The notes: generated by a model not told the origin, from the sequence alone. A stretch of 64,000 nt of DNA from JBDHXE01 sp035445085 (GCA_035445085.1 DAOMQA010000008.1:49797-113796); one strand, 5' to 3'; counted from the first letter of the stretch, positions 44,893 to 55,011 are shown. Made by a program: numbers and translations.

Positions 44893-45963
44893 TTACCTCA
44901 CGCTAAATAGTGAATTAATCGCATTAGCCATTTCGGAAAGAGGGTGTATTTCGTTGGCAATATTTAAATCAATCACTGCTTTTGGCATCCCTGCAACCAC
45001 ACAGGAGTCTATATCTTGAGATATTACATATCCTCCTATATCACTTAATCGCTTTAAGGCTTTAGAACCATCATTACCCATACCAGTCATAATAATTCCC
45101 ACAATATTTTTATGAAAAGAATCTATTGCAGAATTAAGAAGGACATTTACAGATGGCTTAAATAGTTCATCTTTAGGCTCTTCGGATAAAGCAACCCTCA
45201 TACTTCTATGAAGTAAAGTTTGTTTTCCTCCAGGACATATATATAAATTACCTGGTAAAAGCCTATCATTATCTTCAATTTCTTTAACTTGTAGTTTAGA
45301 ATGAGAATTTAATCTATCAGCAAGGGATTTTGTAAAAAAAGGTGGCATATGCTGTGCAACAACAATCGGCACTGGAATTTTAGGAGATAATTTAGGAACA
45401 AAATCATTTAAGGCTGCTGGACCACCTGTGGATATACCTATAACGACTAGACTCATTTGGGATAGCTCTGGGCGTTTATTTTTATTAGCAATAGGCTTTG
45501 CTAACTTAAACTCTTGTTTGCCTGCTCTATCTTCTATATAATGAAAAGGCTTGCTTATCTTATTTGAGAACTTATGACTTATGATTGCCTTTATTTTAGC
45601 TAAAATTTCATCTGCAAGAGATGCTACTTCAGTAAAAGCAGCTTTCTTAGTAACAAAATCTACAGCACCGCGCGATAGAGCTTCTACAGTTGCTTCCGCT
45701 CCTTCTACAGTAAGAGTAGATAGCATTAAAATTGGGATATTTTTTTTAGCAATTATTCCACTAACAGCATCTAAGCCGTTCATAACGGGCATTTCGATGT
45801 CCATAGTAATTACATCAGGGTTTAATAAAAGTGCCTTTTCTACTCCTTCTTTACCATTAATAGCGGTCCCAATAACTTCAGTTTCATCTGTAGTCAAGAT
45901 TTTAGTTATTGCTTTTCTCATAAAAAATGAGTCATCGACTACAAGAATTTTAATTTTATTCAT
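44893..45963 (-). CDS. cheB: Chemotaxis response regulator protein-glutamate methylesterase CheB
   Basis: 356 residues: receiver domain with phospho-acceptor Asp55 (TMDIEMPVMNG) and a C-terminal methylesterase with Ser in 'GISTGGPAALNDFV', His in VVAQHMPPFFT and Asp in TGMGNDGSKA. Removes methyl groups from receptor glutamates and counters CheR. It is two bases behind cheA. Confidence 0.96.
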   Translation of the reverse strand: MNKIKILVVDDSFFMRKAITKILTTDETEVIGTAINGKEGVEKALLLNPDVITMDIEMPVMNGLDAVSGIIAKKNIPILMLSTLTVEGAEATVEALSRGAVDFVTKKAAFTEVASLADEILAKIKAIISHKFSNKISKPFHYIEDRAGKQEFKLAKPIANKNKRPELSQMSLVVIGISTGGPAALNDFVPKLSPKIPVPIVVAQHMPPFFTKSLADRLNSHSKLQVKEIEDNDRLLPGNLYICPGGKQTLLHRSMRVALSEEPKDELFKPSVNVLLNSAIDSFHKNIVGIIMTGMGNDGSKALKRLSDIGGYVISQDIDSCVVAGMPKAVIDLNIANEIHPLSEMANAINSLFSVR

Positions 45964-45965
45964 TC

Positions 45966-48197
45966 TTATTCAAATTCGGAATTATATATATTTTCTAGTA
46001 ACTGTGCCACATCAACAATCATTATCACTCTACCATCACCCATAATAGTAGAACCAGCAATGCCTTGTATAGTGCCTAAATATTCACCTAAGGATTTAAT
46101 TACAATTTCTTGTTGCCCTAATAGTTCATCTACCACAAAGCCAACTCTTTGCAACCCTAATCCAACATTTACGACGTATCTATTGTCTAAAGATTCTTTA
46201 ATTGTACTTGTTTGGAGAATTTTATCTAATCTTATAATAGGTAAGACTTCCGAACGAACTCTAATCACTTCTTGAGAATTAATAGTATTAACTTGCCCTT
46301 GCTCTAATGATACCACTTCTATAACTGAGCTTAGCGGTATAGCATAAGTTTCGTTTTGAACTTTAACTAACAAACCTTGAATGATTGCTAATGTAAGAGG
46401 TAGCTTAATAATGAAAGTAGTACCTACACCCACTTCAGACTCAACTTCGATAATCCCCTTTAATTTCTGAATGTTAGTACGAACTACGTCCATACCAACC
46501 CCACGCCCAGAAACGGAAGATACAACTGCAGCAGTTGAAAATCCCGGAGCAAAAATTAATTGGAATGCTTCTCTACTTGACATTTGCAAAGATTGTTCTT
46601 CTGTAATGATCCCCTTTTCAACAGCTTTACTTTTTAATTTTTCAGGGTCCATACCCTTTCCATCATCTTTAATCTTAAGAACAATATTATTACCTTCTTG
46701 CTCTGCATCAAGAAGTATTGTTCCCATTTCTGGCTTCCCATTAGCTAATCTTTCTTTTGGAGATTCGATACCATGATCACAAGAATTACGAATCATATGA
46801 ACTAAAGGATCGTTCAACTCATCAATTATTCCTCTATCTAATTCTGTTTCCTCACCTTTAACTTCCAAATGTATTTTTTTTGAGAATTCCTTTGCCAAAT
46901 CTCTCACAATTCTTGGTGCTTTTTGGTATAATTTTCCGATCGTTACCATTCTCATTCTCATTACAGCGGATTGAATTTCGCTTGTAATAAAATCTATTTG
47001 AGTAGTAGTTTCCGTCAAATCCTTAATCTGTTCTTTATCTTCAATGATTGATTCTAAATAATTAGTTAATTGAGACAATCTGTTTCTACCTAATACTAAT
47101 TCACCAGATAAATCCATTAATGTTTCAAGGCGTTGCACATCAACCCGTATAGTCTCTGTAGAGTTGTTTGATGTTGCAGCTTTTGGTTTAGAATCAATAG
47201 CGGACTTAGGTTTTGTCTGAGTTAAATTATTATTTTGTTCTTGAGGTTTAGTTTCAACTTCTTTAGGCTGACTATAATTAACCTTTAGGTCTATTTCTTC
47301 AGGAGCAATATGATCACTATTTTCAAAATTTTCAGTTGTATTACTTATGGCATCATAAACATCATCATTAGACTTTAAATTGCTTTCATCCTCAATATTA
47401 TCTTGAACTACAATTTCATTTGGATTGTCGTTATTAGGAATTGGATTGTTATCATTATCAGCGTCCATCGAATCCCAAATAGTCGGACCTTCATAACCTT
47501 CGCTTTCATTACTTTTTGATTCAGTTGTCTCTTTTTGCTCTATTGAAGTTGGGTTAGCTTTTTCAGCTGTAAATGATTTATTTACTTCAGCAAAAGCTTG
47601 TTGTAGCAATTCTAATTCTTCGTCAGTGAAATCTCCTGGCTTATCGAACATATCACGATTATCTAACACTCTATCTAATACAGAATCATTATCGCTATTA
47701 TTTTGCAAAGCATCTGTATTCGCAGATTCTATATGTTGTATATTTTCATTATTAGTTGTGCTATCGTCTTCTTGTTTATATTGCGTAGGTACGCCTCCAT
47801 TTCTTAGTATTTCGATAGTAGCAATAGTTTGAGAAAAATCAACATCTGGCTTGGTATTGCCAGATTTTATTTCTTCCAACAAGCTAACAATCCAATCATA
47901 CACTTCTAAGAGCACGTCAATGATTGGTTGATTTACACTAAGCTCCGACTTTCTTAATTTATTTAAAATATCTTCTGCATGGTGAGTAATACCGGCTATT
48001 GAATCAAATCCCATAAAAGACGAAGTACCTTTGATGGTATGAAAACTCCTAAATATTCTATTTAAAAGTTCCAAATCATAAGGGTCATTTTCAAGAATCA
48101 TTAAATCTTGGGAAATATTATCTAAAAGCTCTGACGTTTCTATTAAGAAACCTTCAAATATTTCTTGCATCTCTGGGTCATCAAATATAACTACCAT
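45966..48197 (-). CDS. cheA: Chemotaxis histidine kinase CheA
   Basis: 743 residues. Hpt domain with phospho-acceptor His53 in 'FRSFHTIKGTSSFMGF'. A long acidic, Asn/Ser-rich linker (about 120-345) replaces a recognisable CheY-binding P2 domain. The dimerisation segment is 'RLETLMDLSGELVLGRNRL', the kinase domain has the N-box 'HMIRNSCDHGIESP', and the CheW-like domain is at the C-terminus ('ETYAIPLSSVIEVV'). The linker contains 'FTDEELELLQQAF'. There is no cheW in the window. Confidence 0.95.
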   Translation of the reverse strand: MVVIFDDPEMQEIFEGFLIETSELLDNISQDLMILENDPYDLELLNRIFRSFHTIKGTSSFMGFDSIAGITHHAEDILNKLRKSELSVNQPIIDVLLEVYDWIVSLLEEIKSGNTKPDVDFSQTIATIEILRNGGVPTQYKQEDDSTTNNENIQHIESANTDALQNNSDNDSVLDRVLDNRDMFDKPGDFTDEELELLQQAFAEVNKSFTAEKANPTSIEQKETTESKSNESEGYEGPTIWDSMDADNDNNPIPNNDNPNEIVVQDNIEDESNLKSNDDVYDAISNTTENFENSDHIAPEEIDLKVNYSQPKEVETKPQEQNNNLTQTKPKSAIDSKPKAATSNNSTETIRVDVQRLETLMDLSGELVLGRNRLSQLTNYLESIIEDKEQIKDLTETTTQIDFITSEIQSAVMRMRMVTIGKLYQKAPRIVRDLAKEFSKKIHLEVKGEETELDRGIIDELNDPLVHMIRNSCDHGIESPKERLANGKPEMGTILLDAEQEGNNIVLKIKDDGKGMDPEKLKSKAVEKGIITEEQSLQMSSREAFQLIFAPGFSTAAVVSSVSGRGVGMDVVRTNIQKLKGIIEVESEVGVGTTFIIKLPLTLAIIQGLLVKVQNETYAIPLSSVIEVVSLEQGQVNTINSQEVIRVRSEVLPIIRLDKILQTSTIKESLDNRYVVNVGLGLQRVGFVVDELLGQQEIVIKSLGEYLGTIQGIAGSTIMGDGRVIMIVDVAQLLENIYNSEFE

Positions 48198-48208
48198 AAC
48201 TTTATCCT

Positions 48209-49315
48209 TTATAGTTTTCCAAAAAGTGCATCTATATCGTCTTGGGAAATTTCATCATCTAAATCTCCCCCTATTGATTCAATATTTACTGCTGTTTCTT
48301 CTATTGGTGGCTCAACTTTTTTAATATTTTCTTGTGTACTTTGTTGTACGTCTACAACTGTTGTTTGGGTAGCTTGTTCTGTATCAGCTATTTGATTTTG
48401 TTGCTCAACAACCTTTTCAGAATTATTCCCAGCATCATAATTATTTAAGAGTTTGTCAATTTCACCTTGGTCAATAACATCATTACTGACATCTTCAACT
48501 ATAGGTTCTACGTCATTATTTGTAGCAGGACTATTAAATAACTTATCAATTTCCGATTGTCTGTCCTTATTAAATTCAATTGCGTCTACAGCATCTGGAT
48601 CGTAAGCAATTGTTCTATGCAAGGTGTTAGTTCTAGTCCTTGTATCCTGCACTTCGCCTAATTCTTCATTAATTAAATTATCTAATTCTGAAGCTTTAAA
48701 TTTCTCCATAATTACAGATAATCTATTTTGCACAGTTTCCAATAGATTATTCACAGCCGCAATTTGCTGCGACGTAATATCTTGAACTTGCAAGGACATA
48801 GCAATAGCAGAAGAGTCATTAACTATGCTATTATTAATGTCTTTGGTATTACCTATCACTTCAGTAATCTTTTTATCAAGGCTTGATTCATAAACACTTA
48901 CAAAATTAGCAATCTGCGGCACAAATGTATTAATATCACTTCCTTTATTAGCACCATCTAATAACAATTTCAGCAAGTCTAAAGGTTTATTTTCTTTAAC
49001 GCCTACTAAATCATTTATTTTTTGAAGATTAGAGTTTAATATCTCATTTTTATATGACAAGCCGTCTAAAATATCTAAAATTTCTGTTGTAGCAAGTTCT
49101 GTAGCTTCAGTTACTTTAGATAATTGCTTAGAAGCTTTAGGCATTTTTTTTAAATTTTCCTTGATAGAAGTATTAATTTCTAATAATATTGGTTCAATAT
49201 CACTAACAAATAGAAAAATTTCTTCTAAAAACGGAATTACCCTTTGCCCAAGCACAAATAATGCTCTAAGCTCATCTGCCTTCCTAAGTAAGACTTGTAT
49301 TTCTTTCTGGTTCAT
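48209..49315 (-). CDS. CheZ-like CheY-P phosphatase with three FliM-like peptide repeats
   Basis: 368 residues. The first about 225 are helical with 'ATELATTEILDILDGLS' and the active-site helix 'LQVQDITSQQIAAVNNLL', in which Asp179 and Gln183 have the D-x3-Q spacing of CheZ. The rest is an acidic, disordered-looking tail carrying three similar peptides: SEIDKLFN (Glu255), GEIDKLLNN (Glu285) and SQDDIDALFGKL at the very end. These resemble the SQAEIDALL CheY-binding peptide of FliM and the C-terminal CheY-binding end of CheZ. It lies between the two cheY genes and cheA. Confidence 0.78.
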   Translation of the reverse strand: MNQKEIQVLLRKADELRALFVLGQRVIPFLEEIFLFVSDIEPILLEINTSIKENLKKMPKASKQLSKVTEATELATTEILDILDGLSYKNEILNSNLQKINDLVGVKENKPLDLLKLLLDGANKGSDINTFVPQIANFVSVYESSLDKKITEVIGNTKDINNSIVNDSSAIAMSLQVQDITSQQIAAVNNLLETVQNRLSVIMEKFKASELDNLINEELGEVQDTRTRTNTLHRTIAYDPDAVDAIEFNKDRQSEIDKLFNSPATNNDVEPIVEDVSNDVIDQGEIDKLLNNYDAGNNSEKVVEQQNQIADTEQATQTTVVDVQQSTQENIKKVEPPIEETAVNIESIGGDLDDEISQDDIDALFGKL

Positions 49316-49325
49316 TATATTTTCC

Positions 49326-49694
49326 TTACTTATTTAGAATAGCATCAATTTTTTCTTTTAGCACTTGCGGTGTAAATGGCTTTACTACATAATTATTGAC
49401 ACGTGCTTTTAAGGCATCAACAATATCTTGTTTTAGTCCTCTTGTAGTAACCATCAGTATTGGCAAATTAGCATAATCAGATGATCCCCTTATTGATTGT
49501 GTCAATTCTAAACCAGTCATATTAGGCATATTCCAATCTGTAACAACAAATTCAATATCACCCTCTTTCTTAAGCATATCTAATGCTTCTAACCCATCTC
49601 CAGCCTCAACCATATCATTATATCCAAAGCTTTTTAGAGCATTGATTACAATTCTTCGCATTGTTGGCGAATCATCTACAACTAAGAATTTCAT
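49326..49694 (-). CDS. cheY: CheY-type response regulator (first)
   Basis: 122 residues, receiver domain only. Acid pocket VVDDS, phospho-acceptor Asp53 in TDWNMPNMTG, switch Thr in MVTTRG, and Lys in 'NNYVVKPFTP'. The DWNMP block is that of true chemotaxis CheY. It is 10 bases before the CheZ-like gene. Confidence 0.93.
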   Translation of the reverse strand: MKFLVVDDSPTMRRIVINALKSFGYNDMVEAGDGLEALDMLKKEGDIEFVVTDWNMPNMTGLELTQSIRGSSDYANLPILMVTTRGLKQDIVDALKARVNNYVVKPFTPQVLKEKIDAILNK

Positions 49695-49707
49695 AAATTT
49701 TGCCTTT

Positions 49708-50073
49708 TTAAATTAAATATTTCGACACTTCATATTGCACTTTCTTTTGATTAAAAGGTTTAATCAAATAGGAGTTCGCGCCAGCTCCTAAACCCGCGTT
49801 TATATCTTCTTCATCTGATAACGATGAAAGAATAATTATAGGTAATTCTTTATAATCTGGAATCAACCTAACATTTCTGATTAGATTTAAGCCATCCATA
49901 TTGGGCATATTTAAATCAGTCAATAAAAGATCTACTTTTTGTTTTGGAAATTGCTCAAGGGCTGCCATACCATCTTCTGCTGTAATGACATTATAGCCTT
50001 TCATTTTAAGAGCTAAAGTGATAAACTTTCTTACTGATGATGAATCTTCTGCAACGATAATAGTTTTTGTCAT
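49708..50073 (-). CDS. CheY-type response regulator (second)
   Basis: 121 residues, receiver domain only, with Asp53 in TDLNMPNMDG, Ser in ILSSLSD and Lys in 'NSYLIKPFNQ'. It is less CheY-like than its neighbour and may act as a phosphate sink or a separate output. It follows cheR by 16 bases. Confidence 0.88.
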   Translation of the reverse strand: MTKTIIVAEDSSSVRKFITLALKMKGYNVITAEDGMAALEQFPKQKVDLLLTDLNMPNMDGLNLIRNVRLIPDYKELPIIILSSLSDEEDINAGLGAGANSYLIKPFNQKKVQYEVSKYLI

Positions 50074-50089
50074 AGGTAATTCTCTCTCT

Positions 50090-51001
50090 TTAATCTTTTT
50101 GATAAGCCATAGCTTTTGGTAAATGAACTAACTTAAACGATTTAGATATTCCATGCAAAGACTCAGAATACCCTATAAATAAATAACCACCTTTGTTCAA
50201 AGCATTATATAAGTGCGAAACCACTTGTTGCTTTGAAGGTATATCAAAGTAAATTAAAACATTGGCACAGAAAATAACATCGCAATTTGACATCATTTTC
50301 ACTTGAACAGGATCGTACAAATTAATACTTGTAAATTTAACTAAACGCTTCACTTCTGGGCTAACTGCATATGCATTGCCGTCTTGTTTAAAATATCTAC
50401 TTAGCAAATGCTTAGGCACATTTCTAATAGCATATTCCTTATAAATACCTTGACGCGCTTGATCTAGAACATTTTGGTTGATATCGCTACCTACAACTTG
50501 AAAATTGACGTTAGGGTATTTAGGCTTTAGCTTTTCAAGTATAAGTAGAGCAACCGTATAGGCTTCTTCTCCAGAAGAGCTTGCGGCACTCCATATTCTA
50601 AACGTCTGATTTGTTAAATTTTTCCTTTTTTCTAGAATTTCTGGAACTATAATTTGCTCTAAGACATCAAATTGCTGAGGCGCACGGTAAAAATATGTTT
50701 CATTTATAGTTATAGCTTCGTATAGCCTTTCTAATTCATCTCTTTTATTAGCCCCTCTAATCAACCTCATATAGTCAGAGAAAGATTTTAAGTTATTAGC
50801 CACAATTCTTTTGGCAATCCTACCTTCTAACAAGTATTTCTTATTTTCAGTAAAATATATACCAGAAAGTTTGTAAATCTCATTCCTAAATTCAGCAAAT
50901 TCGGCGTCAGTCATTTCAAGATTACTAACACTTACAATCTTTGGTTTCTCTTCTGTTTCTTTTGGTTTATTTAAACCAAATTTAAATAATTGCCCAGACA
51001 T
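50090..51001 (-). CDS. cheR: Chemotaxis protein methyltransferase CheR
   Basis: 303 residues. N-terminal helical domain ('DAEFAEFRNEIYKLSGIYF'), SAM-binding 'RIWSAASSSGEEAYTVALLI', 'FCANVLIYFDIPSKQQVV', and C-terminal 'GYLFIGYSESLHGIS'. Methylates receptor glutamates, so the organism should have methyl-accepting receptors elsewhere. The first about 30 residues are an extra lead. Confidence 0.95.
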   Translation of the reverse strand: MSGQLFKFGLNKPKETEEKPKIVSVSNLEMTDAEFAEFRNEIYKLSGIYFTENKKYLLEGRIAKRIVANNLKSFSDYMRLIRGANKRDELERLYEAITINETYFYRAPQQFDVLEQIIVPEILEKRKNLTNQTFRIWSAASSSGEEAYTVALLILEKLKPKYPNVNFQVVGSDINQNVLDQARQGIYKEYAIRNVPKHLLSRYFKQDGNAYAVSPEVKRLVKFTSINLYDPVQVKMMSNCDVIFCANVLIYFDIPSKQQVVSHLYNALNKGGYLFIGYSESLHGISKSFKLVHLPKAMAYQKD

Positions 51002-51019
51002 AATTTTAACTTATATTTC

Positions 51020-52333
51020 TTACTTAAAAATGTAAATTTGCTTAAATAGCTCCTCAATTGCTTCGCTTAATTCTGGAGCATTGTTGCTTAATTGTAATTT
51101 TACAATGGTAAGTTCACTCTCACTAAACTTAGAAATAAGTTCTAAAAGTTCATTCTTATTTGTACTTTCATTAATCATTATCAACTCACATAACAATGTA
51201 ATAACAATTATTCCCTTATTTTCGCTTATATTCTGCCAAATTGATTGTATTGTAGAGACTAAGTCCACATTAGCAGATGTAAATTCTTTTTTATTATGAA
51301 TATCAAAATACAATCTTAAAAATTCATTAATTGCATTAACTTCGGAATTCTGAATCAAGTTATATAGTAGATATTGTTGAGTTTCAAAATCAGATTTCTC
51401 ATAGAAAACAACTAAATTTTCAATATCAGCAACTTCATAAGATTCGCCTAATGCAACTAATCCAGCAGAGCTAATATCACTATCTATATCTATTAAGGCG
51501 CGACGAGCAATATCTCTACCTTCTATTGGTAATGTAGCTTGAACACCTATTCTATATCCAATTGCAATAGCAGTTTTTAGTACTACTGTCTGAATATTAT
51601 AAGGATACGTATGAATTTCGTCTAAAAGCATCGTGCAGATATCTAAATCAGAGCCTACAATCGCCAAGGAATCAATAGCAGCTATCTTAACAAAAAAGTC
51701 CGATTCGTATCTTAGTACATTTAATAAAAACTTTTCTGCTTCCTTACCGCCAATCTTACCTAAGGCTTCTACAATTTGAGGTTTAACAACTTCATTACCA
51801 GTTTCAAATAATTCTACCAAACTCTCAATAATATGAGTTTTGTCTATATTTGTCTGGTTGTTATAAAATATATTACCTACCGCTTCAATTGCTGATAAAA
51901 CAACATTAGTATCAGTATCATCGTATAATTGCATCACCGTATCTAATAGGGTCCCATCATCAATCAGCCCAATTATGTCGCATGCAAACTTACGTATATC
52001 AAAGTCATCTACCTTGAGATACTTAACTAATGATAAAGCTGACGGTAGTCCTAATTTTAATAGTATATCGCCCGCTAAATTTCTATATTCAATAGCCCTA
52101 TTTTCAATCATCGGTGCAACTTTTTCTGCTACTTTTGACTTTAAATTATCAGGATAATGAATTAAAATTCTATAAGCAGCATCTCTTAGGCCTCTGTCGT
52201 CAGAATTAAGGAACTTTACAAATTGAGCAATCAATTCCTGATCATAGTTAGCTTCGCTAATTAAATTATTAATTGCAATTATAATTTCATCAGTATTGGT
52301 TGATTTTACTATTATTTCTTTATTATTATCCAT
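51020..52333 (-). CDS. HEAT-repeat protein in the chemosensory cluster
   Basis: 437 residues forming an alpha-solenoid of HEAT-like repeats, for example 'DDRGLRDAAYRILIHYPDNL', 'VKPQIVEALGKIGGKEAEKF' and 'FFVKIAAIDSLAIVGSDLDI'. No signal peptide or catalytic motif. It stands between the NtrC-type regulator and cheR with gaps of 12 and 18 bases. By context it may be a scaffold of the chemosensory array or signal output; this is inference. Confidence 0.78.
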   Translation of the reverse strand: MDNNKEIIVKSTNTDEIIIAINNLISEANYDQELIAQFVKFLNSDDRGLRDAAYRILIHYPDNLKSKVAEKVAPMIENRAIEYRNLAGDILLKLGLPSALSLVKYLKVDDFDIRKFACDIIGLIDDGTLLDTVMQLYDDTDTNVVLSAIEAVGNIFYNNQTNIDKTHIIESLVELFETGNEVVKPQIVEALGKIGGKEAEKFLLNVLRYESDFFVKIAAIDSLAIVGSDLDICTMLLDEIHTYPYNIQTVVLKTAIAIGYRIGVQATLPIEGRDIARRALIDIDSDISSAGLVALGESYEVADIENLVVFYEKSDFETQQYLLYNLIQNSEVNAINEFLRLYFDIHNKKEFTSANVDLVSTIQSIWQNISENKGIIVITLLCELIMINESTNKNELLELISKFSESELTIVKLQLSNNAPELSEAIEELFKQIYIFK

Positions 52334-52345
52334 AACCTTTATTTC

Positions 52346-53770
52346 TTATGCAATACTTTTACCCGTAATATTAATTCCTAGCTGCTCTATTCTGTATCTT
52401 AACTTAGCACGAGATACACCAAGCATTTTAGCAGCTTTAATTTGATTACCATTTGTCAACTTCAATGTTTGTAATATCAAATCCTTTACTACACTACCAT
52501 AGGCAACCCCACTATGTGATATTTTAAGGAAATGTTCTCCAGTCTTAAGTTCTAATTCTGATTTAGCCCCAGGTATAGTTATATTGGTGCTACCTTTCAA
52601 GAAATGCAAAGACTCTTTTGTTATTTGGTCTTTTTGCTCTAACAAACAAACTCTTTCAATCGCATTTCTAAGTTCACGTATATTCCCCTTCCAAGGATAG
52701 GTATTTATAAAGTCTACAGCATCAGTCGAAAAACCTTTAATATTTTTATTAAACTTGGTATTAAATTCTTTTACAAAAGCAGTAGCTAATCGAAGTACAT
52801 CCTCTCCCCTTTCTCTTAAAGGCGGTAATTGAATCCTAGCAACATTTAACCTATAAAATAAATCTTCTCTAAATTTTTCCTGCTCAACCAAGGTTTCCAA
52901 GTCTTTATTAGTTGAAGCAATAACTCTTACATCAACAGATATTTCTTTTGCGCCACCTAATCTATAGAATCGCCTTTCCTGCAGAACTCTTAATAATTTT
53001 ACTTGTAGTTCCATACTTAGTTCTGCAATTTCATCTAATAAAATAGTACCATGCTGTGCTTGCTCAAATTTACCAGGTTTAATTTTTTCTGTTGCTCCAG
53101 TAAAAGCTCCTCTTTCATAACCAAACAATTCGTTTTCGGCAAGTTCCCGCGGAATAGCTCCGCAATTTATAGATACGAAAGGACCTTTGGCGCGCGGAGA
53201 ATTTTCATGAATATATCTTGCTAAAAGTTCTTTACCAGTTCCACTTTCTCCAAGTATTAAAACAGTTGTATCGTCGGCGCCAGCTACTATTTTAGAAATA
53301 TCAAGAGCTTTTCTAATTTGTTCGGAATTTCCTAATATTTCTGAAGGTTGTTCTTTTTTTAACTGTTCAGAAAGCAAATCAACTTGCCTTCTTAAATCAA
53401 AATTCTTTAATGACCTATCGACAGATACTTCTAATTGTTCTAAATCTAAGGGCTTAACAATGAAATCTTCTGCCCCTAATTTCATAGCTCTTACAGCCAT
53501 TTTAATATCGGAGAACGCCGTCATCATTATAACTGGCATTGTGTAACCTTGCTTACGCAATGTTTCTAATATATCCAAGCCATTAGCATGCCCCAAAAAA
53601 ATATCAAGTAATACTAAATCTGGTGCAATTATATGTAACTCATCAAGACCTTTATTGGAATCAGTAAAAGTCTCTACTCTCGAATATTTAGAAGATAAAA
53701 TATCCTTTATTATATTATTTACTAAAGGATCATCTTCTATTACAACTATCGTATAATTTTGTTTTGGCAC
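52346..53770 (-). CDS. NtrC-family sigma-54-dependent response regulator
   Basis: 474 residues: receiver with Asp56 (LLDIFLGHANG), AAA+ domain with Walker A GESGTGKELL, the sigma-54 contact motif GAFTGA, Walker B 'GTILLDEIAELS', and a Fis-type HTH ('GNQIKAAKMLGVSRAKLRYR'). It activates sigma-54 promoters on phosphorylation. The kinase gene upstream (93-base gap) is its probable partner. Confidence 0.94.
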   Translation of the reverse strand: MPKQNYTIVVIEDDPLVNNIIKDILSSKYSRVETFTDSNKGLDELHIIAPDLVLLDIFLGHANGLDILETLRKQGYTMPVIMMTAFSDIKMAVRAMKLGAEDFIVKPLDLEQLEVSVDRSLKNFDLRRQVDLLSEQLKKEQPSEILGNSEQIRKALDISKIVAGADDTTVLILGESGTGKELLARYIHENSPRAKGPFVSINCGAIPRELAENELFGYERGAFTGATEKIKPGKFEQAQHGTILLDEIAELSMELQVKLLRVLQERRFYRLGGAKEISVDVRVIASTNKDLETLVEQEKFREDLFYRLNVARIQLPPLRERGEDVLRLATAFVKEFNTKFNKNIKGFSTDAVDFINTYPWKGNIRELRNAIERVCLLEQKDQITKESLHFLKGSTNITIPGAKSELELKTGEHFLKISHSGVAYGSVVKDLILQTLKLTNGNQIKAAKMLGVSRAKLRYRIEQLGINITGKSIA

Positions 53771-53863
53771 TTTAATCCATATATTAAAATATTATCTGAC
53801 TAATATAACAAAATTTTAATTCTAAATTAGTATTTATTTTGCAAATTAATTTAATTTTATACA

Positions 53864-54946
53864 TTACAAGTTAATTTTGGGAATTTTTATATAAAAAATT
53901 GTCCCTTTATTCATAATAGACTCAACATCAATAACGCCATTATGCTGGTGCATAATCCTTTGAGTGATTGGCAAGCCTAAGCCAGTACCGTCTGCTTTGC
54001 GAGTAAAGAATGGGTTAAATATCTTTTGCATATCTTCGGGCGGTATTCCTTGCCCATTATCTTCAATAGATACCACAATAAACTCACTTTCAGCTTTACG
54101 TTGCGATTTTTCAATATAAGATTTAATAATAATTTTACCTTGCGTTTTAATTGCATCGCTTGCATTAGTTAGCAAATTTATCATAACTTGTTGAATTTGC
54201 TTAAAATCAGCAGATACCGTAGGAAGTTTGTCATTTAGCTTAAATTCAACTACGATCTCTTTTCTTTTAATTGCAGAGCTAACTAATTCAATTGCACTTA
54301 TAACGACTTGATTTAAATTAATATCTTGAATATCTGGTAAAGTCGGCTTTGAAAAATTCAATGTTACTTCTACAATTCTTGAGATTCTTTCTACACCTTG
54401 CAAGGCATTGTCAATATAATTTAACTCGGTATCCTCTTGTGAGTATTTTCTTTTAAGTACTTGTAGACTAAGATTTACAGCGGCTAAAGGATTCCGTATT
54501 TCGTGAGCTACACCCGCAGACAATTGCCCTAATAATACTAATTTATCGGCTTGAACTAACTTATCGGTCAGGGCGTGCTGCTCGCTCACATCTCTGGCAA
54601 TTGCTAGAATCAGGTTTTGATTTTCAAAGTTTATAAACCTCGCACTTACTTCAACCATTATAGAAAGATTATCTCTTTCAAAATTCAGTTCACTAAGAAC
54701 AATAGGCGAACTAGATTTTTTTAATAATTTAAATATGCGTCTAAATTGAGGTTGTATACTACCTAATAATTCTTCTCGCTTAGTGCCAAGCAAATTAGCG
54801 GCGAATTCGTTCGCATCTAATACGCTCCATGTTTCTGATTGTATAATAAATACAGCATCGGTAGCAAAGTCAAAAAAAGACTTGTACCACGCTAATTGCT
54901 TTTGTAGCGACTCTATTCTTCTATTTAATACGTCTATTTCAGACAT
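53864..54946 (-). CDS. PAS-domain sensor histidine kinase
   Basis: 360 residues from the ATG at 54946. A short coiled coil (DVLNRRIESLQKQLAWYKSF), one PAS domain (about 35-140), HisKA with 'AGVAHEIRNPLAAVNLSLQV', and HATPase with 'MINLLTNASDAI', DNGQGIP and GTGLGLPI. No membrane segment, so a cytosolic sensor. Probable partner of the NtrC-type regulator. A CAAATTTA box at 54974-54981 (TAAATTTG on this strand) may be the -7 element of the whole cluster. Confidence 0.9.
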   Translation of the reverse strand: MSEIDVLNRRIESLQKQLAWYKSFFDFATDAVFIIQSETWSVLDANEFAANLLGTKREELLGSIQPQFRRIFKLLKKSSSPIVLSELNFERDNLSIMVEVSARFINFENQNLILAIARDVSEQHALTDKLVQADKLVLLGQLSAGVAHEIRNPLAAVNLSLQVLKRKYSQEDTELNYIDNALQGVERISRIVEVTLNFSKPTLPDIQDINLNQVVISAIELVSSAIKRKEIVVEFKLNDKLPTVSADFKQIQQVMINLLTNASDAIKTQGKIIIKSYIEKSQRKAESEFIVVSIEDNGQGIPPEDMQKIFNPFFTRKADGTGLGLPITQRIMHQHNGVIDVESIMNKGTIFYIKIPKINL

Positions 54947-55011
54947 TTTTATAACTTGTTTTCCAAACAAGTACAAATTTAACCATTTCTCAGTTAATAA
55001 AACTGAATAAT

